Program-made: the position numbers and the translations under genes | The notes under the pieces: generated by a model | The model's input: only the letters and a program-made list of their open reading frames with translations | What the model was told of the DNA's origin: nothing | Database searches by the model: none | Origin: Dacryopinax spathularia | Lineage: Eukaryota; Basidiomycota; Dacrymycetes; Dacrymycetales; Dacrymycetaceae | Length of the DNA: 64,000 bases | Direction of reading: 5' to 3' | Assembly (NCBI GenBank): GCA_037974965.1 | Contig: JBBPFI010000007.1 | Span: forward strand, 1,550,001-1,614,000 | Part shown: in pieces, positions 36,444-48,841 of the stretch | Position numbering within the stretch: position 1 is the first letter of the stretch | How the letters are laid out: each line of letters opens with the position of its first letter

Positions 36444-39413
36444 TCAATGAGGAACGGGCTCGGTCGGATCCTGCGTTTCTGGAACAACAGACCCTTCTTC
36501 GTAGATGGGATCGCTGCCGTTCTGCCAAGACACCCGATATGAGGGAGAGCGGCAGAACGGGGACGATGCGCGCGATGGAGGTTTCGAGGGGCCGCCTTCC
36601 GGTGCTTCTGCATCATCATCAGCCTGAATGGGAACCCAAGTCTCCATGTATTCCTTTTGCGCTACCAGAGCGTCAGCAGCATAACCTGGACGGATCAGGC
36701 AAGCCATACCATCCGAAGCTCTTCCATCCGCCTGTTCGCGCCAATCGGCGTAGCTCTTGGTACGTGTCACATTCGCCGTCAAAGAGTGCGGCTTGCTAAA
36801 CCAGCGAGGAGCAGGGTATTCGCCTACTTGCGTCAAGCTTGGCGGAAGGATCGTCTTCTGCACCTCGTCATTCGTTGTCTCGGTCGCAAGCGATTTGCAA
36901 CGACGGCTCGTGAACGTTACCCCGGGATCTTCGTTCGCCTTGGCAGGACCAGAGGTCTTCCGAGCCAGCGGGCGCTTTCCACGAGGTCTAGCCTTATTCT
37001 CGATGACAGTGGCGGGCGACTGTATAGAGCTGGTGGCAATGTCTCCACCGAGCAACGCCTTAGCCAACGCCTGGACGGCAGGTGAAGCATGTTGTGTCTT
37101 CTCAGCAAGATCCATATCGGCCTGCTTGTCGGCGGCAGCGTTGCGACTAGCGGTGCCCAACGCGTCCGTGGTATTCGGCTGGTTCGCGTCATTCGCAAGA
37201 TCGGTACCTAACGCCTCTGATGGGCTTTCGTCAATGCCACGGGGCACAGATATCAGAGGCTTGTCTTCCGGTATGGTCTGGCCCTCGCCATAGACGGGGA
37301 ACTCCGATCCTCCTCGTCTAGAAGCCTGTGGAGGAGGAAGACCCTCTACCTCCTCTATCTCACTGATTGCCTCCAGATTATCCGGCGCGTCGAGTGAGCG
37401 CGCAGGCGAAGGAGTACATTCCTCAATCAAGTCCTCCTTTTCGGGCGTCGATTTACCTTGCGACATCTCCTCGACGGCACCTGCAGGGGATCCTCTGCGA
37501 TGAAGCCCTTCAGAAAGTTGTACATAGACAGGTTGCAGCTTCAAGGCCTTAGGACGACGGGTTCTCTGTCTATCGCGGAGGTTGGAGTTAACAGACTTCC
37601 CGGATCTGGCCACCTCGGCACGGTGCTTTCGTGCTTGGTCCGCCTGCCTAAGGTGCGTCTTCAGAGGTCCTAGCTGGAGTCGAGGAGAGCTAAGATCCTC
37701 GGGCAGGCGCACGCGAGCTCCTACAGAACTCAGCCTATGGACAACTTCCTTGCGCGCATTACCCGCAGCATCGCTCCTGCGCTCAGAGAAAGCCGGGATG
37801 AAGTCAATGAAACGACGAGGGAGCGGGCGTGACGTAGGCACGGGCTTGACTCGAGATGCTCGAACCCGGCGAGGAAGATCCGCTGGGTTGACAGGAACCA
37901 GCTTCAACCGTCTAGGACGCTGGCCTTCATCGCTAGAAGAGTATAACTCGACAGGCTCCAATGGGGTCAAGGGAGACGGCGTAGGTTCGACGTCTTCGAC
38001 TCTGCGTCGCTTCGTTGCGCGACCTTTTCGGCCTCTTTGCGGAGCCGACTTTCGCTTTCGACTGGCAAGTGGCCGACCCCCAGTGCCGGAGTCACCTTCC
38101 GCTCCTGAATCTGCACGACTGCGGCGCGGCTCATTGCTTACATGAATTATTGCTTCGTCAGTATCATCGCTACTCAAGTACTTCTTCTTGCGCTTATACC
38201 GGCGGTTGTTTTTCTCTTGCCGACCTTTGGTGGGAGGAGCAGAACTCAGCAAGCGCAAGAACGTCTCAGTATCGAGCACAGACGGCGGCTCTTCTGGAGA
38301 AGGAGAACGGTCTTGCACTGTGTGCGGCGATCCCGAGCGTATCTCGACCGCTCCCAGCGACCGAGGAGAAACAGGCGAAGATTTGATGCTCCGACTGGGC
38401 GGCATCCCAGGTTCATTTCGAAGCTGGTCATCAGTATATCCAAATAGAGGCGTCGACGAGACTTCGATCGAGTCGTCATCCTCGCCATGTCTTTCCTCGA
38501 TGGCCCTACCATCCTTGCTAGCTGCATCGAGCTTTCCTTGGAAGGGTGAAGATGTTTCGATTGCGTCACAGCCGTAGGCGGAAGGTACTAGTTCTCTGGT
38601 AGAGAGCATCGGAGAGCTCACTTTCTCGCCAGATGGACTCCCGCCCGAGGAGGACGACTCATCCAACGCTCTAATCGCCTTTTGGAACTCACTCGGGTCT
38701 TCGACTGCATCGATTGGGGGTGATGATACGGCGAGCTCGTCACCAGCCATTGCTGATGGGCCGATGCTCGACGCTGGCACGAGCACCGTAGCACTACGAC
38801 GCGGTCTCTCAGCATCAGGCTCTGAAGCCTTCGCGAGCTCGGCATGAATGCGATTCACGAAGTCCTCATCAGTCTCGCCTTCGACGACCGCGAAAGACAG
38901 GATGGAATGGATTGTCTGATCGTCACGTTCAAATGTATGCGTGCTATTGGCTTGATAGAGCCTTTCCACCTGGATACCAGATCCATGCTGGACAGAGGCG
39001 AGCATATCGAGCGGAGAACTTCTGCTCGATAACGACGATGGAGTTGTGAAGTCAAATAAGCCCGGACAGGGGTCTTCCAGAGGAGGTCGGCGCCTTCTCT
39101 TCGAGGCTAGATCCACCTGAATCGCGAATGTATGCGCGTTATTGTTCAGCAAAACGGATTTATTTTCTTTTCATGCTTACCATGGATAATGGAAGGTGCT
39201 CCCGCTGCTCAGCCTGTATGCGCCTAAAGAAGTCGAGTGAAAGTGGGTTTGAGGAATGTGGTGGGAGGTGGTGAAGATCGGGGAATGGGCGGCGGTTTGC
39301 CTCCGCCGTCTGGCATGAGTTAGCTGGGCGCCCAACCTCCTTTGTCGCTCAAATCCACCTATTACCTGTCTCATCCTTGGTGCATCATCCAGCTTGCTGA
39401 TCATCTTGTGCAT
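36444..39413 (-). CDS. Unrecognised large disordered nuclear-type protein, 917 aa
   Basis: Three exons: 39413-39366 (MHKMISKLDDAPRMRQ), 39213-39181 (AEQREHLPLSM) and 39116-36444. Both introns fall between whole codons and use GTAATA/CATACAG and GTAAGC/ATTCAG, and the total is a multiple of three. The protein is rich in Ser, Pro, Glu and Arg with several basic clusters that look like nuclear localisation signals (SKRRRRPPLED, KRKSAPQRGRKGRATKRRR, NNRRYKRKKKYLSSDD). Two segments look more ordered: QVERLYQANSTHTFERDDQT through VVEGETDEDFVNRIHAELAK near the start, and APRWFSKPHSLTANVTRTKS through CLIRPGYAADALVAQKEYME near the end. No known domain. A chromatin-associated role is a guess from composition only. 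It is divergent from the BAH-PHD gene with just 87 bp between start codons. Confidence 0.75.
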
Positions 39414-39500
39414 TGGTCCTCTGAACTGATTGTCTCGCTGTAACTTCGTAGTGCATTGGTGGCTGTCGCTTGAAACTTGTTATAAGCTCCAAGAGTCCAA
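39414..39500. promoter_or_regulatory. Very short bidirectional promoter
   Basis: Only 87 bp separate the ATG of the 917-residue protein (minus) from the ATG of BAH-PHD gene 1 (plus). Both leaders and core promoters must lie here or overlap coding sequence, so co-regulation is likely. Confidence 0.6.
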
Positions 39501-41210
39501 ATGCCCATGACTCGGGGATCGGGGGCTACGCGTGCTAAGGAAGCGGCGCCAGAGGCCCAACGCAATGCTCAAACATCCAAATCGAGTAGGCGCAAGGCTA
39601 CAGTCCGCAAGGAGGGGATACATACACGATCCGAAAGCCTGACATCAACATTCGACGATCTGGAACGTGTAAAGCTTGACCCGGAAGAAACGCCCAGTCG
39701 CGAAGAGTTCCAATCCATGGGACGGTTCCACGGAGCGCAGGCGTACCACCAGGACGGCTCGATAACGCTATATCGAGAAAGCGATGAGTAAGTGCCTGTG
39801 ATGCCTTCCCCTTCTTGCCTTGTTTCTCGTCATCTGCGTATTACAAGAGGTCCATCCGAGTCCTCCCGCCCGGGACACGTGAAGTGGGCGCTATCTTACG
39901 CTGTTTGTAGGGTCTGTCTTGTACCAGAAGATGCCGTGTACACTTCAGAAGGGAAGCTCGATCAATACCACCTCTGGAGGGCACGGATACTGGAGATACG
40001 CTGCCCGGACATTTCACGCCCTTCGGAGGTACTTATTCCAATGCCAAAACGCCGCCTCCTTACCCTTTCTTATGCTCTACATCGCCAAGGTTTGGGTGCT
40101 GATTGCCTGGTATTGGTCCCCCATCGAATTCCGTCAAACCTTGAGACCGACATTGTATGTATTGCATATTTGCTTTACTTTCAAGCTGCTGATCCCAATC
40201 AACAGCAATGTTGCTATGTGCGGAGTAAACGAATTAGTGAGTGCAAATCGTCCCAACCGACTATGGAGGGTAAACTAATCCTACAGATATATGTTGAAGA
40301 TCTGGAAGATCTGGCAAGTAATCGGACGTTAGCAGGTCATACGCAAGTATACGTTTATGACGACTCAAAACATCTCTGCCTGGACCATATTTCTGCGACA
40401 CAGTACTTCTCGCGGTAAGCTAAATACCAGAATGGGTTGCCTCCTAGGGAATAACGCGATTCACAGCACCGAGTATAGTTCGAAAAGTAAGAAGTTCAAG
40501 GTACGTCGCCGCTGGAACAACGGAGTGCTAACTGAGAAGCTTACTCTCGCATTTCAGAGGCAAGCAAAGCCTTCATGCGTGAGCATCATCCGTCCAGAGG
40601 TTTCACCGTCGAAACTGACCATGCTCATCCGAAGGTTTGCAGGCGACTCTACAACCCGGATGACGTGGATCCAATGATCTTCTGTCCAAGATGCTTGAGA
40701 TGTACGTCGCGGTTGCCTCACTTTGTCCTTTAGTCTACTTGACACATTCACGATGTCTTCGCAGGGTTCCATACTCCATGTCTCAACGATCGCCGCATGT
40801 ACCATCCCATTATCCCGGTAGCCGAGGCGGAGACAATTTGGGAATCGACTAACGACGAGTCTTCTTTCAACACATTTGCAGAAGAATTGAAATCCCTCCA
40901 AGGCCAGAACCATGCAGAAGAGTTATCAAACCTGGAGTCGCAATTACAAGAAATTCGCGACATTGCCCGTCGGCCTTGTATGCGTGGCGGCTTGTACGGA
41001 ATGGTCGGAAACGCCGGAGTAGTCCTCCGAGCACGCTATCTGTTACAGACTGCGCGAAAGCCCACCAAGCTTCCATCTGCATGGCGGGTCTTCGTATGGG
41101 GCGAATCCGGGCCTTGGTTCATGCCGCCCAACGTAGAAGAAACAGAATCCGGTGAACGCAGGAGCCGAACGTGGATGTTCCTCTGTCCCCGTTGTAAAAG
41201 CCCAATCTAG
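39501..41210 (+). CDS. BAH-PHD chromatin protein, paralogue 1
   Basis: A multi-exon gene whose protein parallels the next gene downstream. The N-terminus is basic (GATRAKEAAPEAQRNAQTSKSSRRK). A bromo-adjacent homology (BAH) region follows: KVCLVPEDAVYTSEG-like start, KLDQYHLWRARILEIRC, then after an intron VWVLIAWYWSPIEFRQTLRP and YVYDDSKHLCLDHISATQYF. A PHD-type zinc finger is split by an intron: CVCKRLYNPDD, MIFCPRCLR, WFHTPCLNDRR. The C-terminal region (GGLYGMVGNAGVVLRARYL, ending TWMFLCPRCKSPI) matches paralogue 2. BAH and PHD modules usually read nucleosomes and histone tails, so a chromatin role is inferred. Splice sites in 39.8-40.5 kb are approximate. There is no long Ser-rich N-terminal tail as in paralogue 2. 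Confidence 0.82.
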
Positions 41211-41769
41211 AGGCTTCATATTTGCCGAGCGATCTATTAGATGTAGAACAGTACTGGTAGACTGTAATTCAACGAAGGAATGCAGATTGTTCATACTTGT
41301 CGAGCGGCTACAAACTCGTGAACTGCTCTTTACAGCCGTTCGGTCTCAGAGCGGAACCTTTGGAATCCGTCAGAATTTGTCCCACGAGACGAGAAGTCTG
41401 CCTCCGTTCTGCCATGGTCTCAAACGAGGACTGTATATCGTTCTAGAAGGCAAGCTCTGGGTAGCTAAAAAGACAGGATGTATAAGCCACTCGCAATCAA
41501 TCTGCAGCAAGTTTGTCCGGACTGTGTGGCGAGCGACGACGACAACGCCGAGTCATAGGTAGTCAATTAGCTTGCGAAGCACGTGAACGTGCATTCGCCT
41601 TCTTTTTGTCCAGGCAAATATGTCCGCGTCCTTGCTGCATCGCCCGCTCCACTCTTTGCCTTCGACCTCTCACATCTCCTCTGACGGTCATCCCTCATCT
41701 TTTGACGTTTCCAATCCCTTTGCGATCTCGTTCTGCAACTTTTGCCTGAACCACTTTGTCATACTTACA
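41211..41769. other. Spacer between BAH-PHD paralogues
   Basis: 559 bp, trailer of paralogue 1 and promoter/leader of paralogue 2. The last part (41,620-41,760) is pyrimidine-rich. No gene supported. Confidence 0.4.
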
Positions 41770-43942
41770 ATGGCCCGAACCCGCGGTATTAGTACGCCCT
41801 CTTCTGCTTTCCCCTCCTTCGGGCTTAGGTTCTGATGGGTGGAATGTGGCAGAGGAATCCGAGCGCGCTGCGCGCCGTGCAACCCGTGCTGCCCGTGCAG
41901 CTGGGCCACATTCGCCTACCCCCGCGACCGCCGACTCCACCACTGACAGCTCTGATGAACGTAGCTCTGATTCGCGCGCTTCTTCCGCGACTGACTCGAG
42001 TGCAACTCGCTCCTCTTCATCGTCGGCGGCGACTCAGAAGAAGTTGTCGTCTGCTACCCTTCGGGGCAAAGCGTCACGCAAGACTGCGAAGCAATCCGTC
42101 CTGCCGACCTCCTCGACCCAGCTACCGCCTTCCGGGAAAGCCTCGCGCAAGACCAGTAGCGCCAACACCCAAGTCTCGCAAGTACGTTCGCGCTCGCCCA
42201 GCCCTATCCGTCGTAAGACGGCGGGTAAGAAACCGCGTCGTGCTCAGGTTGTCCTTACGGGGGAAGGAATCGTTCCCATTGGCTTCTCCGGCCTCCAAAA
42301 GGACGTTGTCCCGCAGACGCGTTTCCCGTCAGTTGACGAGCTGAGGGATATGCCCGAAGTCACAACCGTCGAATGTAAGTGCCTGCATTAAGAGTCATAA
42401 GTTCAGGCTAACGTTCCTGTAGGGAAACACCGCCGTACCGGTGACGTACTGAGGTATTCCAAATTCGACGAGTACGTTCTTTTCTTCTTCCGTCTCGACG
42501 CGACTAACGGTCCACTCTCAGCGTCCTCGTCATTCCTCCCCAAGAGGACGGCAAGTCCATACCCGATGCCGAGTTCGGCATCAAGGAAGTCGACCTATGG
42601 AGGGGACGCATCGTCGAGATGCGCGGACGCGAGAACGGTGACGGCGACACGACCGGGAGCGACGGCTCCAGGACGACGTCGGAGTACAAGATGGCGAGTT
42701 TTCTTTCTTCCTTCGAATGACGAATGACGCTGATCCAGGTGTAGGTGTACGTCAAGCTCGCCTGGTACTACTCGCCAGAATGGTTCCGGACGGTCAAGGC
42801 GCCGAAGTAGTAAGTCCGCTTTCGCGCCTCCGCTGACCCCAAATGATAACATTCCGACAGCCGCAAAACGGAACGCGGCACCAACGAGCTGGTACGCGTT
42901 AGCCTTCTTGCACGAAAGAGACAAGCTGCTGACTGCATACCAGATCTACGTCCCGACCCACACCGACTGGCAAGAGATCTCCGCCCTCAACGGGTATGAG
43001 GAGATCCATCATGTCGACGATGCGGACGTCGACATGGACGATGTCCCGATGGACGCATTCTACTGCAGGTGAGCCTTCTCCTTTCTTCAACTCATCGCAA
43101 CTTGCTAATGTGATGCATAGGTCCAAGTTCGACAACTTTCACATGGAGTGGAAGGTACGCTCATCTGCATTGGTGTATCGGGCATGAGTTGATATGTTGT
43201 TTTCTTGTTTGCAGAAAGGGCCGGCAAAGCTGAACTGCGTAAGCCCAGCTCTCCTCTCTGCACAAAATCAGCTCTTCTGACATCAGAACAGGTCTGCAAG
43301 AAGACGTACAAGCTGTACGAAGACAACGAGGAGATGCACTACTGTGCATCCGAAGGGTGCCAGAACTGTGCGTCCTCGTCTCCTTCACTCTTTTCTCATG
43401 CAACAAGCTGACTTCTGATCTTAGGGTACCATAAGTCGTGTTTGGAGGCGAAGAACAGCCGCAAGCGCTCTAAGAACATCGCTGACTTCAAGACCGCCTG
43501 GGAAGAGGCAGTTGGCAATACTGAGCGGCGTCCCATGTCCACCATCCTCGCCCAGCTGAAGGAGCAGTGCGACGCGCGTATTGAGGAAGACGGCAGTCCT
43601 TCGCCTCCCGACTCCGATATCGCCAAGTCCAACCGGCTCAAACTCCGCGCTTGGGCTCGTAGGCCCATTATCCGCGGCGGAGAGGAGTACGGCGTGCAGG
43701 GGAACATCGCCCAGGTTCTTCGGGCGCGTCTCCTGCTGAGAGAGGCGAAGAAGGGACTGCGCATCCCGGACAAGATCGACTTTGTCAAGTATAAGCAGAG
43801 GACGCGCATCCTGCCGGGTTCGAGGAAGCGGGTGACGGAGAGGATGAAGAGGAGCAAGATGCCGGAGACGTACGAGCTGGAGGGGAACGCGGCGAGTGGG
43901 TGGTACGCGTACAAGTGCCCGAAGTGCGATAGCATTATCTGA
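41770..43942 (+). CDS. BAH-PHD chromatin protein, paralogue 2
   Basis: First exon MARTRG ends at 41785, and a 43-bp intron (41786-41828) leads to SDGWNVAEESERAARRATRA. A ~150-residue Ser/Thr/Lys/Arg-rich tail follows. The BAH region has GDVLRYSKFD, PDAEFGIKEVDLWRGRIVEM, VYVKLAWYYSPEWFRTVKAP and DAFYCRSKFDNFHMEWK. The PHD finger is CVCKKTYKLYEDNEEMHYC, then ASEGCQNWYHKSCLEAK. The C-terminal part has GGEEYGVQGNIAQVLRARLL and ends WYAYKCPKCDSII, with a last CPxC pair as in paralogue 1. About eight short introns. Likely a histone-reading chromatin protein. The tandem pair arose by duplication, old enough that the sequences have diverged widely while the module order is kept. Confidence 0.88.
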
Positions 43943-44432
43943 GGAGGAAGTGATCTTAACGGTGCGTGGTCTGTCATTTCCTCTGTTCGATCTGCCTGAC
44001 AAGATGATAGATCTGAGCGATATAACTGATCTGCGATGGACGTTGCTTACATTTCCTGCTTCTGTTTCTGTTTCATTGGTTTCGTCTGAGTATCCGTTTT
44101 CCCTGTTCGACTGTCGGTCATTTTGACCTGTCGCGTTGTAAATGCTTTTACATAGCTTTCCATTTGGCCTTGTAATTAGTTCGAGGTTGAGATCGTGTTT
44201 AGCTGTGACAGAGGAGGCTCTGGGGCAGGGGGAGTGGGTTTCAATTGATTCTTTTCTGTGTGCCGCAACCCGTAGACCTCCGCCGAGCCTGTCGGTGTTA
44301 CCGCCACTCGGACTCGGCTAAATCCGTTATATCCGAAGAAGTCCCTGTTGTCTCTGCGGTGTCTTCCTCCCCGCACTCGTCGTCACACAGTCCCCTACGC
44401 CCATCTCCGCCTCTTCCATTCCTTACTGGGAG
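43943..44432. other. Intergenic
   Basis: 490 bp between two plus-strand genes, T-rich at 44,040-44,180 (trailer) and C/T-rich before the kelch ATG. No gene seen. Confidence 0.4.
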
Positions 44433-46466
44433 ATGCCACCTCCTCAGCCGTCCTCATCAGCGCGACACAAACGCGTACATCAGTCACCATCCACACCGCT
44501 CCTGAGACCGTCGCCGCTCAGCCAGGTCTTGCTCGCGCCTGACAACCCTGATGCAGACGACGAAGGAGGGGAAGACGACGGCGGGCGGACACCGACGGCT
44601 CTGAGGCCGCCGCAGAGGCTGCACGGGCAGTCATCTGGCCATATGGGGGAACATGCCTCTCATGGAAGATCATCGCATCATCGCCCTCACCCACATCCGC
44701 GGACGTCGTCAGGTCCAGCCGTCTCGACCCAACAACAACAACAGCCAAAACCGGCCCAAGCCCGAAGACCGCAGACGGCGCGCAGCTACTTCCAGCAATC
44801 TCAGTCTCAGTCTCAGCTATCCTCGCCCGTTTCTCCCCTCTCGCCAGCGTATGGGATGAACAGCTATCCCCTAGCGGGGTACAGCAGCCCCTTCAGCAGC
44901 CCGTTCGGTCCGTATGGAGGGATGTCGGAAGGCTTAGGTGCGCCGAGTCAAGCCGACTACCTGAATGGCGGCGTGGGGTGGAACGTCATGCCCTCTTTTC
45001 CGCCTTCTCACTCGAGGCGGAATCGAACACCTACAGCGACGGTGCCTGCACCGAAGACGAGGGGGAGGTCGCATACGATTACTGCTGCGAACCTTTCCAC
45101 GTCGCCTACCAGCTCCAGTTCGCCATCTACGTCACCTGAGACGTCTGTCGGGCCCGGATCCCCACCTTCTGAAGGAGTACTCCGCGAGTCCAGCTGGGGC
45201 AAGCACCGTGTCGCACCCTCCATCATGCACTGGACGCGTCCAACAATTTTGAGCGAGCTCAAGCCCACCCGGGGCGTCCGAGGTGGCACAGCGACGATAG
45301 TCGACGGCAGCTCGATCTGGTTCTTTGGCGGGTACGACGGCAAAGGCGCGGTGGACGACGTCTGGGCGCTCGATACGGAATGTATGGAGTGGTGGAAGGT
45401 CGATATCCGCGGACCTGGCGGGCCGCCGCCGTTGAGGGCACATTCGGCAGTGTGTGACGGGAGGAACATATTCGTTTTTGGCGGGGGGAGCGGGGATGAG
45501 TTCTTTAATGATCTGTGGATGCTCGATACTGGTGCGTCCCTATCCAGTTGTCTCCTGTCGGGGAGATAGCGGGCTAACGTTAGGCCAGTGGAACAGGTTT
45601 GGTATTTGCTGCCCTGTACGGCCGGTCCAACGCCGAGGCGAGCGCACGTCTCGTTCATCCATGACGACATGCTCTACATATACGGCGGTGGATCGGGCAC
45701 GAACGCGCTGTCCGACCTATGGCGAGTTGACATCTCACTCCCCTCCCTAATGCGGATAAAGGACGAGCCCCTCCAGTGGGAGGAAGTGCAGACGTTTGGC
45801 CAGACACCGGATAAGGTCATCATTGAGGACGAGGGGAATGAGGAGGGCAAGCCGGCAGGAAGGGGGTATATGAGCGCCACTCTGGTGGGGGACGTGCTCG
45901 TGGTCCTTGGTGGGCAGAGCGGCCAGACGGGCAGAGGAGAGGGAGAACATGATGGCCCGTGGGGAGATTGCTGGTTATTGTATCTCGGTGCGTCTTCCCT
46001 TCTTCCATCGGATGGGAGAGATGTATGCTGACTGAACCGCGTGGTGTAGGGGACATGCACTGGGAGGAGAAGAGACTGAACCCGCCGTTCCCGTTGGCAA
46101 GCCATACGGCTACGCTAGTGGGGATGTCACTATTCGTGTTCGGGGGGAATGACGGGAAGAGGTACAATAACGACCTGAGGATGCTCAATCTCAGTACGTC
46201 CACCTTGCCCTTCCTTGTGCATCCTCGACGCTCACGTCAAACTTGCAGTAACGATGCAATGGGAACCACCCAAGATCCGCGGTCGTCCACCCCCAGAACG
46301 TGCACAGCATCAAGCTCTCCTGCTTGACTCAAGGCTGTGGATATTTGGTGGCTTTGATGGGAAACGATACTTTGAGGAACCGGCCGTACTGGACTTGGCG
46401 GGGAGCAGCTGGTTGGCGGGGGTGACGGAGTTTGAGGTCGGAGGGGATGCAGAGGGTTGGGATTAG
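44433..46466 (+). CDS. Kelch-repeat beta-propeller protein
   Basis: Four exons (44433-45531, 45589-45987, 46050-46193, 46249-46466) give 619 residues. The first ~250 residues are low-complexity (Ser, Pro, Gln, His). Then come kelch blades, each with the double-Gly and downstream Trp: SSIWFFGGYDGKGAVDDVWA, NIFVFGGGSGDEFFNDLWM, DMLYIYGGGSGTNALSDLWR, DVLVVLGGQSGQ...DCWLLYL, SLFVFGGNDGKRYNNDLRML and RLWIFGGFDGKRYFEEPAV. Six blades are visible. Kelch propellers bind proteins, and fungal relatives include cell-end markers (Tea1) and adaptor proteins. The coiled coil typical of Tea1 is missing, so I do not assign that role. Confidence 0.9.
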
Positions 46467-46964
46467 TGTGCTGTGTTGAGGGCGAGGTCGGAAAAGCGAA
46501 TAGAAGGGGCAAGGGGGCTCGAAATATCGGAGATGGCACTTCATATCCGGGTATACCAAATGGCATTCGGCTTCATTCCTTCACTGTCAATAATACCCTC
46601 CTAATGCAACGGATTCCCTAGACCTTTCCAATCATCGATTGTCGTTCTTGCCTGATTCTGCTCACGCCGAAAGCCGGCCGAACCTACAAGTGAGACCGAA
46701 ATAGCAGCCCGTTGCTTCTCCCGATATCCAACCATTCGGAAAGACAGGAGGCTACGAACTCTCCCTCATTCCATCAACAGCGCTAGCCACAACGGGCGCG
46801 TACATAACTGCGGACCCTTGGCAGGTCACATAACGGCATTATTATCCCCTCCCGCCTAACTACTCGTCCCTCCTCCACAACCTCCTCTCACGACCTTTCT
46901 CCCCTCCTTCCGTGTCTGCTTTCTTTGTCTATATCTTGCTTGTACTTGTGGGTTGAAGGAAGTC
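46467..46964. other. Intergenic
   Basis: 498 bp between kelch and metacaspase genes. The last 130 bp are C/T-rich leader sequence. No gene seen. Confidence 0.4.
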
Positions 46965-48841
46965 ATGTCGTGGTACGGTCCTCCGCAGGGACCTCCGCCT
47001 GGGCAGTGGGCGCCGCCACCGCAGCCTCCGCCTCAGCACTATGGGTATGTGTAATTGACCTCATCTTCTGATGGACGCGCCCCGCCGTAATTCTGTTCCT
47101 TCCTCGAATGAGCCGAACTGAACGCAAAGCTATGCTCGTGCTCTGGGATGGGGGAGATCTGGCTGCTTTTCATCTTTGCTCACAGTGCACGTTTTGCAGC
47201 TCAGCTCACGGTGTTGGGGAGCGCCAAGGCGCCAAGCCCTTCCTCACCGTTTTCATCTTCTCCTTCACCCTTGGATTTGAGCGCTAAACCTAAAGCAGGG
47301 AATACTACCCTCCTGGAGGTCCACCGCACCATGGGCACCACCACAACGGCGGATACATTCAGTCTTACGCTCCGCCCGGAGGACCTCCGCCCAGCTGGGG
47401 TGGAGGAGGCGGAGGGGGAGGTTACCCAGGCCAGCAGTATAGGGAAGAGTACGGGACTCAGACGTACGTCCAAGTACCTTGCCTAGAGGGGAATAGGCTA
47501 ACGAACGATATAGGGCATACAACGACTACGGCCAGGCATACGGAGGTGGAGGGTATAATCAGCAGTATGCGCCTCCTCCTGGTCCTCCTCGTACGTGCCC
47601 TTCGCCGGCCTGAAGAGTCCACGGCTGACGTTGGCATGTAAAGCGATGCCGCCTTCCCAGGTCCAGAGCTACGGCCCCGAGTTCCAGCAGAACGGGCAGG
47701 CGATGCATCCCTATTTCCAGTACTCGCAGTGTAACGGGCGGAAGAAGGCGCTTTGCGTGCGTCTATCTCTTCCTTCCTTGACGGCGACATCTTGTACTGA
47801 CCTGGAGATCCAGATTGGAATCAACTACTATGGGACGAGCAACGAGCTGAAAGGGTGTATAAACGATGCGAACAATATGCGCAATTTCCTGTGCCGGCAG
47901 TTCGGGTATAATATGGACGATATCGTTCTCCTTAGCGACGATCAGTCTAATCCGAGGGCTATCCCTACAAGGGACAACATCGTACGTTACCTGCCTGCCC
48001 TAGGAGAGCGCATATGTTGATCGGGGCTCCAGATCGCCGCCATGCAATGGCTCGTACGCGATGCGCAGCCAAACGACTCGCTCTTCTTCCATTGTCCGTA
48101 CTTCTCCTATCCCATGTGATAAGCACGCTAATCCGCCCTCTTAATAGATTCGGGCCACGGCGGCCAAACGAAGGACCTGGACGGGGACGAAGAAGACGGG
48201 TATGACGAAGTGATCTACCCGCTGGACTTCGAGACCGCTGGCCATATCGTCGACGACGACATGTTCTTCATTATGGTCAAGCCTCTCCCGCCTGGATGTC
48301 GGTTGACGGCGCTATTCGATTCGTGCCATAGCGGAAGTGTGCTCGACTTGCCGTATCTGTATTCTACGGAAGGCAAGCTGAAGGGTACGCAAGCTGCTGC
48401 TTAAGATGGACAACATAGCTGACAGGAGACGCAGAACCCAACCTCCTGGCCGAAGCCGGTCAAGGTCTCCTCCAAGCCGGCCTCTCGTACGCCCGCGGCG
48501 ACATGGGCGGCCTAATGCAAAACGCCATGTCCCTATTCAAGACCGCGACCGGCACGTCCTCCCGCGCAAACCAGCAAGCACGTCAAACCCGTACCGCGCC
48601 GTGCGACGCCATCTCCTTCGCCGGCTGCAAGGACTCCCAAACTTCGGCGGATACGGTCGAGCAGGGCCAAGCGACGGGCGCGATGAGCTATGCGTTTATC
48701 AAGTCTCTTTCTGAGAACCCGCAGCAGAGCTATCAGGGGTTGCTGGTCAGCTTGAGGAGGATTCTGGCGGCGGAGTATAGTCAGAAACCGCAGTTGTCGA
48801 GCTCGCATCCGATCGATACGAATTTGCTGTTTATTGCTTAG
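46965..48841 (+). CDS. MCA1: Metacaspase (type I)
   Basis: A Ca2+-dependent cysteine protease that cleaves after Arg/Lys, linked in fungi to protein quality control and cell death. The start at 46965 gives a Pro/Gly/Gln-rich prodomain ([18 protein letters not shown], later [14 protein letters not shown]), spread over three exons. The peptidase C14 core is [49 protein letters not shown], catalytic His in [37 protein letters not shown] and catalytic Cys in [18 protein letters not shown]. The C-terminus has [15 protein letters not shown] and [11 protein letters not shown], ending [13 protein letters not shown]. Both catalytic residues are present. The first intron, about 240-250 bp, is unusually long for this window. 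Seven or so introns in all. Confidence 0.95.

Noticed and set aside
46965-46990. Proline-rich start of the metacaspase as a separate short gene
   Set aside because: The Pro/Gln-rich reading continues in kind in the following exons and is the usual metacaspase prodomain.
47148-47486. A 112-codon frame overlapping the start of the metacaspase gene
   Set aside because: It mixes the long first intron with an out-of-frame reading of the Pro/Gly-rich second exon.
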